Below are positions 1 through 11,800 of a DNA stretch of 64,000 bases, in pieces. Each line of letters starts with the position of its first letter. Position 1 is the stretch's first letter. The notes below the pieces were generated by a model. The model ran no database searches and was not told where the DNA came from. It saw only the letters and a list, made by a program, of their open reading frames with translations. A program made the translations under genes and the position numbers. Origin of the DNA: Desmodus rotundus (lineage: Eukaryota > Chordata > Mammalia > Chiroptera > Phyllostomidae); assembly GCF_022682495.2 (NCBI RefSeq), contig NC_071389.1, forward strand, positions 187,349,556-187,413,555. Reading direction: 5' to 3'.

Positions 1-3000
1 AGAAAAGAATAGAGGAAGTCATAGAACCACAGTGTCCAAGGGTGAACAGGGACCTCCAAGTTCACCAAACCCAAAGTCTTCTCTAATGCTTGAATCACTT
101 GTGTAATATCCAGGCACTCGCAGAGCATCTTCCAGAATATAGGAAAGGACTGGCAATGCCAATCACGCAAAAGACAAAGAAACAAGAGATTTCTAGTACA
201 AATGTCCATTTTTTGTTAATCTCGATAGGGAGATTAGCAAATTAGGTTGGTCACTAGAGAATCTCTGTGAAAGATTCTATAAATACCAGTGTCCCTCCCT
301 TGGTGCAGAGGGTCTAGCCTATTTGAAGCTTGCCGAACAGCTCTCATTCCCACTGGCACTTAGAAGACCTTCTCAAGTTAAAACTTCCCAGTATTAAAAG
401 TTTTTTCATGTCTTAGAGAAGCAAGATAACTACCACAAGCTGTGGGTCTGTTTTATTCTTCCTTTAAGCCATTGTTGTTTTTTTTTAATGTGCATGTGTG
501 TGTGTGTATGTGTGTGTTTCTTACTCACAGGCTGGACCTAGTGAGTAGCCAGGCACCACTTAAGGAGGCTTTATAATGTTCATTTTTGTTGTGACTAGTT
601 GTGACTAAAAACCGCAATTGGTCTGTCATAGCTGTCCTCGCTGTATAAAAAGGAGTAGTGTATATGTTCCCTACCTGCCATGGAGACATTTCACAGATGA
701 TGATACTGTCGTCCCTCCTTGGTTCTCTAATCTCCGTATTTATCTCTGTTACTACACTGCACACGCAGTGGAGGGCAGAGCCTATATGGAATGAAATACG
801 TCCACCCTCACTCTACTGTAACGCAAGCACTGAATCTCTGCAAAGGAGAAAAGTTCTGCAACCACCACAAAACAACAGTGATGACCACGACAGTAACAAA
901 GGCAGACAAGGTCTGGACAGGCATTTGCTCCCAGCAGGGGCTCTAGGAAGGTCGGATGAGAGTTAGAAATCGTACTGACCACACTTGAGCAACTGTCTCA
1001 GGCCTTGCAGATTAACTCCGCTTGTCTCTGCATTTTGAGTTTCTTAAACTTACTGTTTGAGAGTCTTTAGTCTGTTAGGTTTTTTTTTTTTTATTACATC
1101 TGTGGCCAAAAGTACAAATGTAGTCTTTGAAAAGAGGCTTTTTCTGTGAAAGGTCGAAGGAAACTTTTTTAAAAAGCTGATATAAACTGTGCTGTGATTA
1201 GCTATAAAACCACCAAATCTGATACAAAAAAGAAACCTTCTATATAGTACTATTTTCCACAATTTGGACATGGTCCTTTTAGTTTCCATTTATTTTTATG
1301 TGATTCTTTTTAGAAATTTCATGTGAATGCTAATGTTAACATTTTATCATAAAATTTTCAGGATTCTGTGCTTAAGAAGACTTTGCTGCATTCTTGTATG
1401 TAGTTTTAAGATAACTTAGACTTATTCTTGTCTTCAGAAGACCTTATCTGCAAATTAATAGTGGGGATCAGTGGGAAAACGAGGCTCGTCTGGAACGTTA
1501 CCACACAGCCAACCTCTTACATCTTGGTTCTGTGTTTGAAAATTTTGTGTGATTGACACAAAAGATAACCCAAGAATGAAAGGCATTCTAGAAATCCCAA
1601 AAAGAACCCAAGAATAGGGAATATTATTTATCGAATATCTGTGATATAACAGGTAGTCTGCCAAGACTTTTTCAACCTTTAGTTTAACCATCGCCATGGC
1701 CGATTGGCCTATGAGCGTCTCACCCCAGCCACAGAGTTAGAAGTGCTCGGCTGCCACTGAAGGCCTGCAGCCTGCTTATGCCATGTGCACGCTCTCTATA
1801 AAGATTGAAGTGAGTTTTTATAGTGGAAGGATTAATTTTATAAAGCAAAACATCCTCCTAGAAAGTGTCCCATTAACATTTTGGCTATGGGAGATTGGAT
1901 CCCCAGAGAGAAGTAAAGCTGGAGATAAAGACTTTGCGGCCACCACGTAGCTGGCACACCCAATGCTGTGGGAAGGGGTGAGGTCACTGAGGGGTCACAT
2001 AGGGTTCGGTATAAACCTTGAATCCGGGAGAATGCCTATGTGCACATGGGTGGGATAAAGAATGAACCTCTGATCCGTCCAACAGACAAGAGGCGGGTAT
2101 CATTACCCCACCCCCTTTGCAGGCCAGATGTCTGAAATACAGAAAGATAAGTGAGTCATTCCAGGCTACACATCCAATAAGCGTCCAGCCTGTGCTATGA
2201 ACCAGGGTCCCTGTCCTCACTGCTTTTTGCCCCACCACTTTCACACGCCAGGCTTTGTCTCTCCTAAGCCTGTTATGTTCTCTGCAGCAGGCGAGAGCGA
2301 ATAAACCCAAAGGAACATCTCTGTACCTCTGACAGCTCTCTGGTCCCTAAAAGACATGATCCCGGCTTATGCCTTCTTGTGCCTGGAGGGCAGACAGTTG
2401 GGGGAAGAAGCAGGAGTCAGTTTGGTTTTCTTATTTCATTCAAAAAGGCTAATGCCATGGAGAGTTACTGAAGGCCAGTAATGTGTCCCCTAAGAAATAC
2501 TTGGGGCCCGTTTTTTCAGCCCTTCAGTGACCAGAAGAACAGCCTCCTATACCCAGGTCTGCCAAAGCCAAAATAAAAATGTGGATAACTGGAAAAAGGT
2601 TGAAAGCAGTCCTGGATAATAAATTACACTTACTGAGTTCCTTTGTCCTTCCAGCTCTACAGCTAGCATCACATTTCATAGGGCGGCCATGAGAAGAGGC
2701 AAATACTGAGAAGGAGCCATACTTATTGGACACCAGTCGGAGGAGGGAGGCCTCCAAGATGAGTGAAATCGGTTGTTTACTTCGAGTCCACTAACCTGAA
2801 GGGTGCATCAGGCTAAGGGGTGGCTAGGACTGCCTGCTTCCCTCGCGTTTGAGAGCCCTGCCCCACGGCTTGACCATTGTCCATGGGATAGTTGGCAGGA
2901 AAAGCTTGGCAAAATCTTTTCTAACTAGGTGTTCTGATAATCTTCTAAATCCCCTAGTGCAAAAGTCAGCAACCTCCCTCCTTTCCTTGGGCCTCCTGGA

Positions 3001-3744
3001 GTTATAATCTTCTCTGACATTTAATGGATCTTTGTCTCTGCCTGGTAGATTTCTCTTCCTCAAAAGGAAGATGAAATGGAGCTCACCTGCTTACCAAGTG
3101 TGTTGTCTTTAGCACACAGGTGCATAAACAGGCGTGCGCACACACACTGTCTCGTGTGGGCGGAAACCAGCTGGAATCCGTTTGTTGGGAAGTGCCAAGC
3201 ATCAGCTAGTGATGGAACTTGAAGTGAAACCTTCCTGCTTGCTGAGACGAGTCCGTTGGATGTTCATGGATGACGCTCCCAGTGATGCCTGAATTTGATC
3301 ATTCAGTACTCATCCATAAAGTCACTGTGGGATTCCTATTTTCTAAGCCCACAACTTCTGGGGGAGGCAGAGGAACAAAGACAGCTTGACCTTCCTGCTA
3401 AGCAGTTCTCTTCACCGCCCCCCGCCTGTACCACCGCTCAGCTGCCCCATCTAGCACATCAGCTAGTGCTGCCTGTTATTTCCCACGCGGAAACAGATCC
3501 CGGAAGGGCTGACATGCCCGTATTCACGTGTTGTACACTGACGGCTGGGAAAGAGTTTGCTTCCAAGAAGCATTTTCTCTTGAAGTGGCCCCTTTTCAAC
3601 ATGGTCAAGATGCTATATTCACCTCGTATTTATTATGAGCCATTGTGAAATTGAAGGTCAGTCTTGTTGACTACTCTACTGCAATATTCAGTAGTCAGGC
3701 CATGAGGCCAACCCGGGTCAACTTTTCGTGCAAGGGTCCCCTGA
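1..3744. other. Unrecognised, apparently unique sequence
   Basis: I see no exon, RNA gene or nameable repeat in this stretch. Open frames on both strands are short and resemble no family I know; the longest, 3295-3648 (+), has low-complexity composition and no convincing start or splice context. A short GT microsatellite is listed separately. Very old, diverged repeats could be missed by eye. Confidence 0.5.
490..517. repeat. (GT)n microsatellite
   Basis: A run of alternating GT with two interruptions (GTGCATGTG and GTATGTG) follows a T-rich stretch. It is a simple dinucleotide repeat. Confidence 0.85.
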
Positions 3745-4140
3745 TCATTTTAACTGTGGTAAAACTGTATCAACATTGTATGCATTTCAAGTGTATAACA
3801 TTGTAATTTGATATTTGTATACACTACAGAGTGGTCACCACTGTAAATCTAGTTACCACCATCCCTCCCCAGACAATGGTTTCTTTTCATCCATTTTACC
3901 CTTCCCATTGTGGTAACCGCCACTCTGTTCTCTGTATTTTGTGAGTTTGTTTTTGCTTTCTTTTGTTTGGGTTTTTTTTAGATCCCTTATATAAGTTATA
4001 TCATATGATATCTGTCTTTCTCTGTCTGACTTATTTCACTTCAGCACAATACCTTCAAGGTCTAGCCTTCAAGGTCTTGCAGTGTTGTTGCAAATGGCAA
4101 GATGTCCTTCTTTTTTATAGCTGCGTAGTATTCCACGGCG
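3745..4140 (-). mobile_element. Old L1 3' end, antisense (first part)
   Basis: Read on the minus strand, this is the end of L1 ORF2 and its 3' UTR. GCTGCGTAGTATTCCAC near 4122-4138 is the reverse complement of the conserved ORF2 tail that encodes a MEYYAA-like motif, and the middle holds the 3' UTR block with GTGGTAACCGCCACTCTG. The element is cut at 4140 by a Tigger transposon and resumes near 4691. It is heavily diverged and truncated. Confidence 0.75.
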
Positions 4141-4441
4141 CAGTTGAACAACGCGGGATTGAACTCTGTGGGTTCACCTAGTACACAGCTGCACTGTGTA
4201 TGCACTTCTCTTCCTTGTGATGTTCTTACTAATGTTTTCTTTTCTCCAGCTTACTTTACTACAAGAATACAGTCTATAATATATAGAAATCACAAATGTG
4301 TGTTAATTGTCTGGTTATGGTATTGATAAGGCTCCTGGTAAGGCTATTAGTAGTTAAATTTGGGGGTGGTATGAAGCTATACTTGGATTTTCTATTGCAC
4401 TGGGGGTTGGCTGTGACCCCTGTGTTGTTCAAGGATGAATT
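4141..4441. mobile_element. Tigger-type DNA transposon (nonautonomous)
   Basis: The element opens with CAGTTGAACAACGCGGG and closes with CCTGTGTTGTTCAAGGATG, degraded inverted termini of the TcMar-Tigger kind, with a body ending in TTGCACTGGGGGTTGGCTGTG. It interrupts an antisense L1, which continues on its far side. There is no transposase coding sequence; at about 300 bp it is a nonautonomous copy. The subfamily name is uncertain. Confidence 0.7.
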
Positions 4442-4690
4442 TATACATATATTTACAAATATTTAACTTATATATTTATAATTATAAATATATATTTATA
4501 TAAGTAATATATATTATTTATATATTTGTAATTATATATACAAATAATACATTTATATTTATAAACACATACATTTATATTTGTTTATAGAAAAATAAAT
4601 ACTGATATAAATAATATATTTGTATATTTTATATATAATATAATTTATATTTATAAATATATATTTATAAATATAAATAAATATAAATGT
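4442..4690. repeat. AT-rich microsatellite, about 250 bp
   Basis: This is an almost pure A/T stretch built from variants of TATATTTATAAATATA. It lies where L1 elements normally have a short TATATA run downstream of the conserved ORF2 end, so it probably arose by expansion inside the antisense L1. Many segments are self-complementary and could form cruciforms. Confidence 0.85.
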
Positions 4691-4740
4691 CTTATTTACC
4701 CATTCATCCACTGATGGGCACTTATGTTGTTATCATAAAA
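4691..4740 (-). mobile_element. Antisense L1, continuation
   Basis: TTTACCCATTCATCCACTG followed by ATGGGCACTTATGTTGTT is the reverse complement of the L1 ORF2 segment lying just upstream of the block at 4122-4138. It continues the same element across the Tigger insertion and the AT expansion. Confidence 0.7.
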
Positions 4741-5515
4741 GAGAAAAAATATTGATTCTATACTTGATTAACACCAAAGCTGTATGCCACCAGAATTTTG
4801 TACAATATGATAAATCTAAAAAATGCTATGCTTCCAGTTGCTAGATACAAACACACATCAGAATTGCTCACGTTAAAAAGGCTGATAATCTCAGCCTTAA
4901 CTTGAGCCTTTAACTTGAGCACCAGTGTTGGTGAAAATGCAAAACAGCAGGGATTTCTATACATTGGTACAACCACTTTGGACAACTAATGGGATCATAT
5001 CCATGTTGAAATCCACCTGTTCCAGGACCCAACAATTTTATTCTAGGTACAGACCAAACAGCAATGCATGCATAAGGGCAACTAAAGTCTGAACAAGACT
5101 TCTACGGCAACATGATTTGTAATGTCCCCAAACTGGAAATAAGTCGGAATTTTATCATTAGTAGAAGGGAAACATTGCTTCATCATCATATGATGGAATA
5201 TTATATGGCAACGAAATGAATCAACTATTGCAACAAAGAGACACAAAAGAATATGTGCAATATGGTTTCTTTTATATGAAATTCAAAAACAGGCAACACT
5301 AATCTGTGATGTTAATCAAAATGTGACTATCTTTGGGGAGTTGGAGGGGGCTAACGTCTGGGAGGGGGCTTCCAAAATACTGATGGTATTCTGTTTCTGA
5401 ACTGGGTAGTGGCTATATGGACATGTTCAGTTTGTGATGATTTATTCCACAGTACACTTAACAGATGTGTGTTCTTTTCTATACAAATACTAAACTTCAA
5501 GAAAAAGGACACGTG
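4741..5515 (+). mobile_element. Old L1 3' end, sense
   Basis: The ORF2 C-terminal region and 3' UTR read on the plus strand: GTAATGTCCCCAAACTGGAA, then GATGGAATATTATATGGCAA, then a 3' UTR with GGGGAGTTGGAGGGGG and CAGTTTGTGATGATTTATTC, ending near CTAAACTTCAAGAAAAAGG. Frames are broken throughout. It overlaps the neighbouring antisense L1 in family coordinates, so it is a separate insertion. The first 120 bp are weakly supported. Confidence 0.75.
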
Positions 5516-6462
5516 AGCACACACATGTATACAGAAGTGTTTTAGGAAGAAGCAGGAGACCACAGCCAGGAGTATGCTCTGTAGCAAGTTCACACTGGCT
5601 CCGTTTCTCATGGCTCATCTCTGGGCTTTGACATGCACCGGGCGCTCAAGGATTCCCTTTTCCCAAATCTTCAGGGTCGCAATGATGTTTGACAAGTGGC
5701 CATGACACTGATTCTTCCCAAACTAGGTATTTCTGCAGAGACCAGCCCATGGGCCTCATCCATCTTCCTCTTGGAGAAATCCTGAAGTATCACTCAATCC
5801 TTGGAGCAGTCTTATTCTTGATTGGGAGGAACAGCCAAGACTCATCACCTCTGGAGACTTGCCCTCACCATTGGGCATCACAGAGATTTCTTAGCAAAGC
5901 ACAATGACCAGTCCTGTGAACAACTTAACTCAGTTATCATGTTTCCACTCTCCATCTATCTGCTACCTCCCCATGGGTGTACATGTGCCCATTACTCTGG
6001 CTTCTGCAGCCAACCTTGAAAGGTCTATCTCTTTCAGCTCCCAAGGTATGAGAGTTTGGATTTTTTCTGATTATTCTGCTGTCCCTTAGTTCTGCATTTA
6101 TCTTCAAGCTGGAGCCCCTGGTGGTCTTTGAGAAACCTGAGGAGAAGGTCATTAACATAAGATCGCTTCCCCAAATTGACCTTTTATGAAAACTCAAGCT
6201 AAAAATCTCCCCAGAGCCTTGTCTTCTCCTAGATTTCGATAATATCACGGGAACTTGAAAGGGGTTCTGAAATGATGCAAATGAAAGGGCTAATCTCAAA
6301 ACAGTCCAAAGCAAATAGCTTATTTTAATGTCAGTCAATAGATATCTAATGAGGAATTAATATGCAAATAACTATAGCAAAAGGAAATGAAATATAATAA
6401 TGGGCTAGTTGGTCGTTTATGTTGCTCTTAGGAGATCTGCCTCCATCCATCAGGTTTTAACA
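5516..6462. other. Unrecognised sequence
   Basis: No element or exon was recognised. The 133-codon open frame at 5937-6338 (-) has no domain I know and is judged a chance frame. Confidence 0.5.
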
Positions 6463-6720
6463 TACGACCCACAAACTGACAGCCTGCAGACCTAATGTGG
6501 CCCACGGATAGGTTTGGTTTGGCTTGCACGATGTTTTAAAACTCAGGAACTTCACACTAAAAACCTATACTTATGACTTCTCTTTAAAAACGGAAAGATC
6601 TGGCAATGTTCCCACATGTTAACAACTGCTGGAGCCACCATTTCCCATCGCTTCACACCAGACTGCTCTACTCACTTCCAGGGCTTGTCTGACCCCTTTT
6701 AGGAGTTTGTGTTTTCTACC
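6463..6720. mobile_element. Possible hAT-type DNA element fragment
   Basis: The block CCTAATGTGGCCCACGGATA followed by GGTTTGGTTTGGCTTGCACG resembles the 'GGCCCA...TAGGTTTTGTTTGGCC' core seen in some eutherian hAT elements. The 3' half is poorly matched and no termini are clear. Confidence 0.4.
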
Positions 6721-7541
6721 CTGTTATGAAAGTGTCTATCTTCACAGGAAAGTCCAATGAAAGGGGCACTGCAGCTGCCAGCAGGCTCTGTTGGTGGGGA
6801 CTGGCTTAGGCAGCCATATTTTTAGTGAAGGTACCCCTCCCTCCATCCTTCACTTCTCAGCTGTGGCTGACTTCACCAGCGATGGCACCTGATGTGATGA
6901 TGGCCCATCCTGAAGCCCGCCAGGGACTCTGGCTTGGCAAGGCAAAGTGAGCAAGGGTAATCACATTCTTCACTCAGAATGTTGGAATTAGAAAACTGAG
7001 TGCTTGTTGCCAACTAGCGGGGAAGAAAACTGAAGAGGTTATAAAATCACTTAGCATTGCAGCAACCCAGAGGCCTGTGGAGCTGAGCTGTGGGGTGGGG
7101 AGAACCCCGTGAGAGAGGGGACTGGACCCTGTGCACCAAAAGAGGCAGAGACAAGACACCAAGTGGCCCTGCAAGGTTGAGCGTGAAGCTTTGTCTTCTT
7201 GATGCCATTCTTAATTCTAGTTCTAGGCAGACACAATGTACTTGGTTTCCAATCCTTGGGTGGCTAAGAGTTAGGGGAAAGTTGCCCCAGTTGTCCTATA
7301 TCTACCCTTCTTCTTATCGAAATAACACTGTGAATTTCCTTAAGGGGACAACCCACCACAAGAGAAAAGCTGTCTGAGAAGGAAGTCTGTGCCCAGGGGA
7401 GAGAAGACTCCCACCGTAATCATTTCCAATGTTTGCTATTTCTCCAGAAATGGTTGCACCCATAAGAAGGCTCTCTAAGTCTTGTTTCAGCATATGTGCT
7501 TGTTAACTAAGGTACAATCAAGAAATACAATAATGATGAAA
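6721..7541. other. Unrecognised sequence
   Basis: No repeat family, exon or RNA gene was recognised. Short open frames at 6974-7377 overlap on both strands and look like chance. Confidence 0.5.
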
Positions 7542-8390
7542 TGCATTTCACAAGCATTTATTGAGTATCCTCTGAATACCACCCACCATGGCAGGCACCG
7601 AGAGAGCAACAAGATGACCCAAAGGTGCTCGAGGAGCTCCTGATCAGTGGAGAAGGGCAAGTGTGCACAAACTGCTAGAATGTAACAACAGAAGGAAATC
7701 CGCCCTAAAGAAATGTTGATCACAACAGTCTTAGGGAACAGACGGGTTGGGGGTGTGGCTTGGTAACCTGGTGTCCTAGCAAATGAGGAGAAGAGATGAC
7801 AGAGGGAGAACACAACTTACAAGGGGGCACTGACAACTGGACGTTGTTGATGGACACAAAGGGAGGAGAGAAAAGGAACACCGGGACAGAGAGAATGGCC
7901 CTTCACGGGGACTTGGGTGAATGACAGCCTGGAATGACAGCCCATAGTTGTCATCACAACGGCACCAAACTGAATAGCACGAAGGAGCAGGGGAGGAAGA
8001 GGGCCCTGTGGGTTTGGATGGTCAGGGAATCCTTCCCGAGGTGAGTGCCCTTGAAGTTCACATAGAGTTTAAAGAAGGGTAAGAGGCAGCAAGGGAATTT
8101 CAGGTGAAAGAAACCAAAGGCACAGGAAGGTAAAGGAGCCGTCCTTTGTCCTTTTGAGGGGCTGTATGTGTGCATTGGTGGGGGAGGGAAGAGAGAGCAG
8201 ACCAGCCTCACTGGAGTTGATAGTTCACAGCAGAGGGTGGTGGAAAAACACTGTTGATAAGACCGTCTGGAGCCAGCCTGTGGAAGGCCTTGGATTTCAG
8301 GACAAACGGTTTGGACTTGGTCCTGAAGGCAGTGGGAGCCAGAGAAGACTGGGGAAAGGGGGTGACTTGATGAAAGAGTTCCTCATTCAT
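7542..8390 (-). mobile_element. L2 LINE 3' region, long antisense copy
   Basis: Read on the minus strand this is the 3' end of an L2 element. The plus strand starts with CAAGCATTTATTGAGTATCC (the L2 3' terminus reversed), then passes through GGAGCTCCTGATCAGTGGAG, then the stretch from GGTCAGGGAATCCTTCCCGA to AAACCAAAGGCACAGGAAGG, and finally GGCCTTGGATTTCAGGAC and TGGTCCTGAAGGCAGTGGGA. The order matches L2. At nearly 850 bp it is one of the longest ancient repeats in the window. No reading frame survives. Confidence 0.75.
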
Positions 8391-8946
8391 TAAAGAAAAG
8401 CACCAGCACAGCTCATTTTTCTCCTTAGAAAACAATCACAGAGTTTAGCTTTAAATGCACTTCCCCCCCAACTCCATGAAAATCATATACCAGCCCCAGC
8501 AGGGCCCCCGGGGGGAGTTCACGAGTTCAGACTCAAAGCACAAGATGTGTTTTGCTTGGCATGGAAGCATGTCTATGGGTGATGCATGTCCTCAAATGAG
8601 GACAGGGAGATGTGATTAAAAGTTTTATATCAGTTATTCTGACTCTCTCTTAATGTCTTTTCCCTCCACTGATCAGCCTCTGACTCCTCCACTTAAGGAG
8701 ATTCTGAAAAAAAAATGGCTGTAAGACAGATTGTGTACTTAGTAGCATGTGTGGTGTTAGGAGATGTGCAGGATAAGGCCTTTGCGGGAATTAACTACTG
8801 TTTTCTCAAGCTTTCTAAGTCTCACTCGGTTGGTAGCAGTGTTTGGGAACACCTAGCATAGTGTCTGGCACATGGCAAAGACTCAACTAGAACTAATTAG
8901 TTACAACGCTATGATTCATATGGCTTTAAAGGGAAACTTTTAATTA
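8391..8946. other. Mostly unrecognised; small L2/MIR-like piece
   Basis: ACCTAGCATAGTGTCTGGCA at 8851-8870 is the usual 3' block of L2 or MIR elements in plus orientation. The rest holds nothing I recognise. Confidence 0.45.
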
Positions 8947-9119
8947 TTTCTTCTTTTCTTTTTCCCATCCTTCCTGCTCCCTACGTTCTCACTATTTCTT
9001 CATTTTTCTGTCCTCCCTTTTCTTTTAGATTTTCTGTTCAGTTCATTCTTCTCTCTTTCCCCCCTCCCCCTCTTTCTTTTCTACTTTCTATCTCCTTGTA
9101 ACTTTCTTTTTCCTTACAG
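8947..9119. repeat. Long polypyrimidine tract ending in CAG
   Basis: About 170 bp consist almost wholly of C and T with few purines, finishing CTTTCTTTTTCCTTACAG. The end looks like a strong 3' splice site, but no clear exon follows: one frame stays open for about 36 codons and the nearest GT sites are poor donors. It may simply be low-complexity sequence. Confidence 0.75.
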
Positions 9120-10025
9120 GAACTGGGAAAGACAAGGGTGTGTGGGCGGCCATGGCGTCCCTCCAAGGAAAGTGTGAGGCTTTGGGCAAAATAGATCTCT
9201 CATTTCTTCCAAACATAGGTCTAAACTGAACTCTCTCCAGGCTCCAGTCTTCAATCCAACTTCAGTGGTTTCAGTTGGACTCCATGGAAAGGGACCCCAG
9301 GGATGCTGTGTCGTTAGTCTTGTCTTGGAGAAAATCAACTTTCTGTGCGCCTACTTGTCTCGCAGATTGGGGCACCCACACTCCCTCTCTTCAAGTCAAT
9401 AGAGCCCCAGAGAGACTCTTCCGAGCGAAATGCCTGGCTGAGGAGAAGCAGGACTTCATTAAGGGTTTGATTTATCCCCAAATGATCTATTGTTATGCAT
9501 CAAACATGTTTTCCCCACGAACCAGTTGGCAGGGAGCGTGCAGATAAATTACTACAAGATGTAACCAGACAAGCTATTCAAAAGGGAAATGGCTCTGTGT
9601 GTGTGGAACTCAGGAGAGCACATCTATAAACATGTGTTGGGAAATCAATTCCGTCTAAGTTTGCTGGAAGAAATGAGCTGCTGCCCCCAAACTACCAGCT
9701 TGCTTTGATAGCTGACTGTTCTTTTGAGGTCATTGTCCATGGCCTCAGGGGTAAGAATGCAAAAACAAGAGGAAGACCTACTCCAAAGCATCTTCAAAGG
9801 GGATACTGGGTTCTCCATAGGCAATTGTGAATTCCCTCCATAGGTACAAGTCATGTTAGCTGACCTTGTTTTGCTGGAGAGAGTGGGTTAGAGTGATTCT
9901 ATCTGCATACAGCAATATCTAGTTGATGTAATGATAGATTTCAAAAGAATATTAATACATAATATTATATAACATAATATTACATACCATAGCACATGCT
10001 GTATAGTTTGATATGGAAGAAAAAC
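9120..10025. other. Unrecognised sequence
   Basis: No named element. Near 9946-9990 there is a self-complementary AT stretch (repeated CATAATATTA and its complement). If the preceding tract is a real splice acceptor an exon would start at 9120, but nothing confirms this. Confidence 0.45.
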
Positions 10026-10200
10026 CCCTGGGCAAAGCATCAGAGAGAGGTAGGGCATGTGAATCCTACCCGACCATGTGCCACTTGCTAACTCTGTGAC
10101 TCTTAGAAAGTTTAACTTCTCTGAGATTTCTTCCCCTTTGATAAAGGAGGACAGGCAAGTACTACTTACCTTGCAGATGTGGGGTTGGTTCGTTTGTTTA
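10026..10200 (+). mobile_element. MIR SINE, plus
   Basis: The MIR core is visible: TGCCACTTGCTAACTCTGTG, then GAAAGTTTAACTTCTCTGAG and TCTTCCCCTTTGATAAA, matching 'cacttactagctgtgtgacc ... cttaacctctctgagcctc ... atctgtaaaa'. Confidence 0.7.
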
Positions 10201-10239
10201 ACACATGTGGTATACCCTATAACTAAGTGCATTGTAACC

Positions 10240-10400
10240 AATTACATTTAAATGAATTAAACTAAATTAAATGCAATGAACACTTTAGTTCCTCGGTCAC
10301 ACTAGCTACATTTCAAGTACCCCATCACCACGTGGGACTTGTGGCTACTATATTTGGCGCTTCCATTATTGTGGAAAGTTTTATTGAACAGTGCTGTCCC
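10240..10400 (-). mobile_element. hAT MITE with CAGTGCTGTCC terminus
   Basis: The element ends TTGAACAGTGCTGTCC and contains TTAGTTCCTCGGTCACACTA, CATTTCAAGTACCCCATCAC and GTGGGACTTGTGGCTACTAT, the arrangement of a common eutherian hAT-Charlie MITE read in reverse. The left terminus is blurred by AT-rich sequence. I recall two possible family names (MER33, MER58) and cannot choose. Confidence 0.65.
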
Positions 10401-10639
10401 ACAACATGCCAGACACAAAGCAGGTACTTTGTCCATTAGTGTGGCCTCCTGCTTCATAGTTGTCAAAGCACTTTTGTGCACAGGACCTGCCTGAAGGGCT
10501 CTCTAACCAGCAAATTTGAAATCCCTTTGACAGTCTCTTGGACAAGACTCTCTCTCCATGTGGTGTTCTAATCTGGCTAAGCCTACAAACAGGGTGATTG
10601 CTGGGAAATTGGAGAGTATACAGAGAGAGGATTTCTGGG
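10401..10639. other. Unrecognised sequence
   Basis: Nothing recognised between the hAT element and the following L1. Confidence 0.5.
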
Positions 10640-11040
10640 ACTTTAGTTAAAAGGTACCAAATGTACCCTATGTTCACTGCAGCATTATTTGCAATAGCTC
10701 AGATATGGAAGCGTGTAGGTGTCCACCGATAGATGAATAGATAAGGATGTGACACACTCACATACACAACGGGATATTTAAAAAAGAATGAAATCTGCCA
10801 TTTGAGACAACATGTATGGACGCAGAGGGTATTACGTTGAGTGAAGTAAGCCAGACAGGGAAAAATAAATACCATAAAATTTCTCTTATATGTAGAATCA
10901 ACAAAAAAATGAATAAACCAAACAAAAACAAACAGACCCATAGATACGGAAAACAAGACGATGGCTGCCAAAGGGAAGAAGGGACGGGGGATGGGTGAAA
11001 AGAAAAAAAAAGATACCAAGTGCATGTGAGAGAGGACCTG
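10640..11040 (+). mobile_element. L1 3' end, sense
   Basis: TTCACTGCAGCATTATTTGC, GTGTCCACCGATAGATGAAT and GAGTGAAGTAAGCCAGACAG follow the order of the ORF2 C-terminal region, then GTAGAATCAACAAAAAAATG leads into the 3' UTR. Stops and frameshifts break ORF2. The 3' UTR appears truncated near AAAAAAAAAGATACC. Confidence 0.8.
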
Positions 11041-11045
11041 ACTAC

Positions 11046-11115
11046 CTACAACATGTCCACAACCACACCCAATAATTTATTGCGTTTCACCCCCAGTAAT
11101 TCAATAATATGACCC
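11046..11115. mobile_element. hAT fragment with internal palindrome
   Basis: AACCACACCCAATAATTTAT and CAATAATATGACCCTCAAAG match the middle of the fuller hAT copy at 12155-12332. Both carry the same palindromic centre (TTATTGnnTTTCACCCCC with TTCAATAATAT). Only this central part is present here. Confidence 0.55.
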
Positions 11116-11575
11116 TCAAAGTCAATAGCCACAACATATAGCTCAGTAGAGATGATAATGAGAGTAGAAATGAAGTGGAATCGACAATAACAACAAAAAC
11201 AAATAAACCTGTCAAGAATATCCATCAAATACTTAACATGAGTTTGTGTTGACATGTGTATAACTCCTAATGTTTTATTTATTTGCCTTGGAAAATCTCA
11301 GGGTAGATGAAAGCCCCCCCAAGGTGTGTAGTTGAAACTTATGAAATTTTCTCAAAGTCAAAGCAGAGTTGTTGCAAATTCACTTTTATTTGGTTGAAGA
11401 TAATCTTGACTTCCTAGGGTGAGCCCAACACATCTCTGCCACAGCTGACGGGATCATAGCCTGACGAGAAGGCCCTCCTGATCCTCAGAGAATATTTCCT
11501 AGCAGAGAATAAGTAGAGGGAAGGGTGCCCTTCACATGCAGAAGTGAAAAGAACACAAGGTATTGCGATGTTTAT
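11116..11575. other. Unrecognised sequence
   Basis: No element or exon recognised. Confidence 0.5.
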
Positions 11576-11800
11576 CAAATGCTTATTACGTACATCGTTT
11601 CACTCATAGTACACAGGTCATCCGATAATTTCCACTATAAACTTAGGAAGTAAAACCATTAATATCCCCATTTTACAGATGAAGGATTGAGGCACTGAAT
11701 AGTTAAGAACTCGCCCAAGGTCATGACCTAGTAAATGGAGCCAGGACTTGACCCTGGGTGGTCTAACAAAAGTTCACATTCTTAACCACAGTTCTCTGAG
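11576..11800 (-). mobile_element. MIR SINE, minus
   Basis: Nearly the full MIR read in reverse: CCCCATTTTACAGATGAAGG, ATTGAGGCACTGAATAGTTA, CGCCCAAGGTCATGACCTAG and GGACTTGACCCTGGGTGG. This is one of the best-preserved MIR copies here. Confidence 0.85.

Noticed and set aside
3295..3648. 117-codon plus-strand frame
   Set aside because: No domain, no promoter or splice signals, and no similarity that I recognise.
5937..6338. 133-codon minus-strand frame
   Set aside because: No domain is visible and composition is ordinary noncoding; overlapping frames exist on the other strand.
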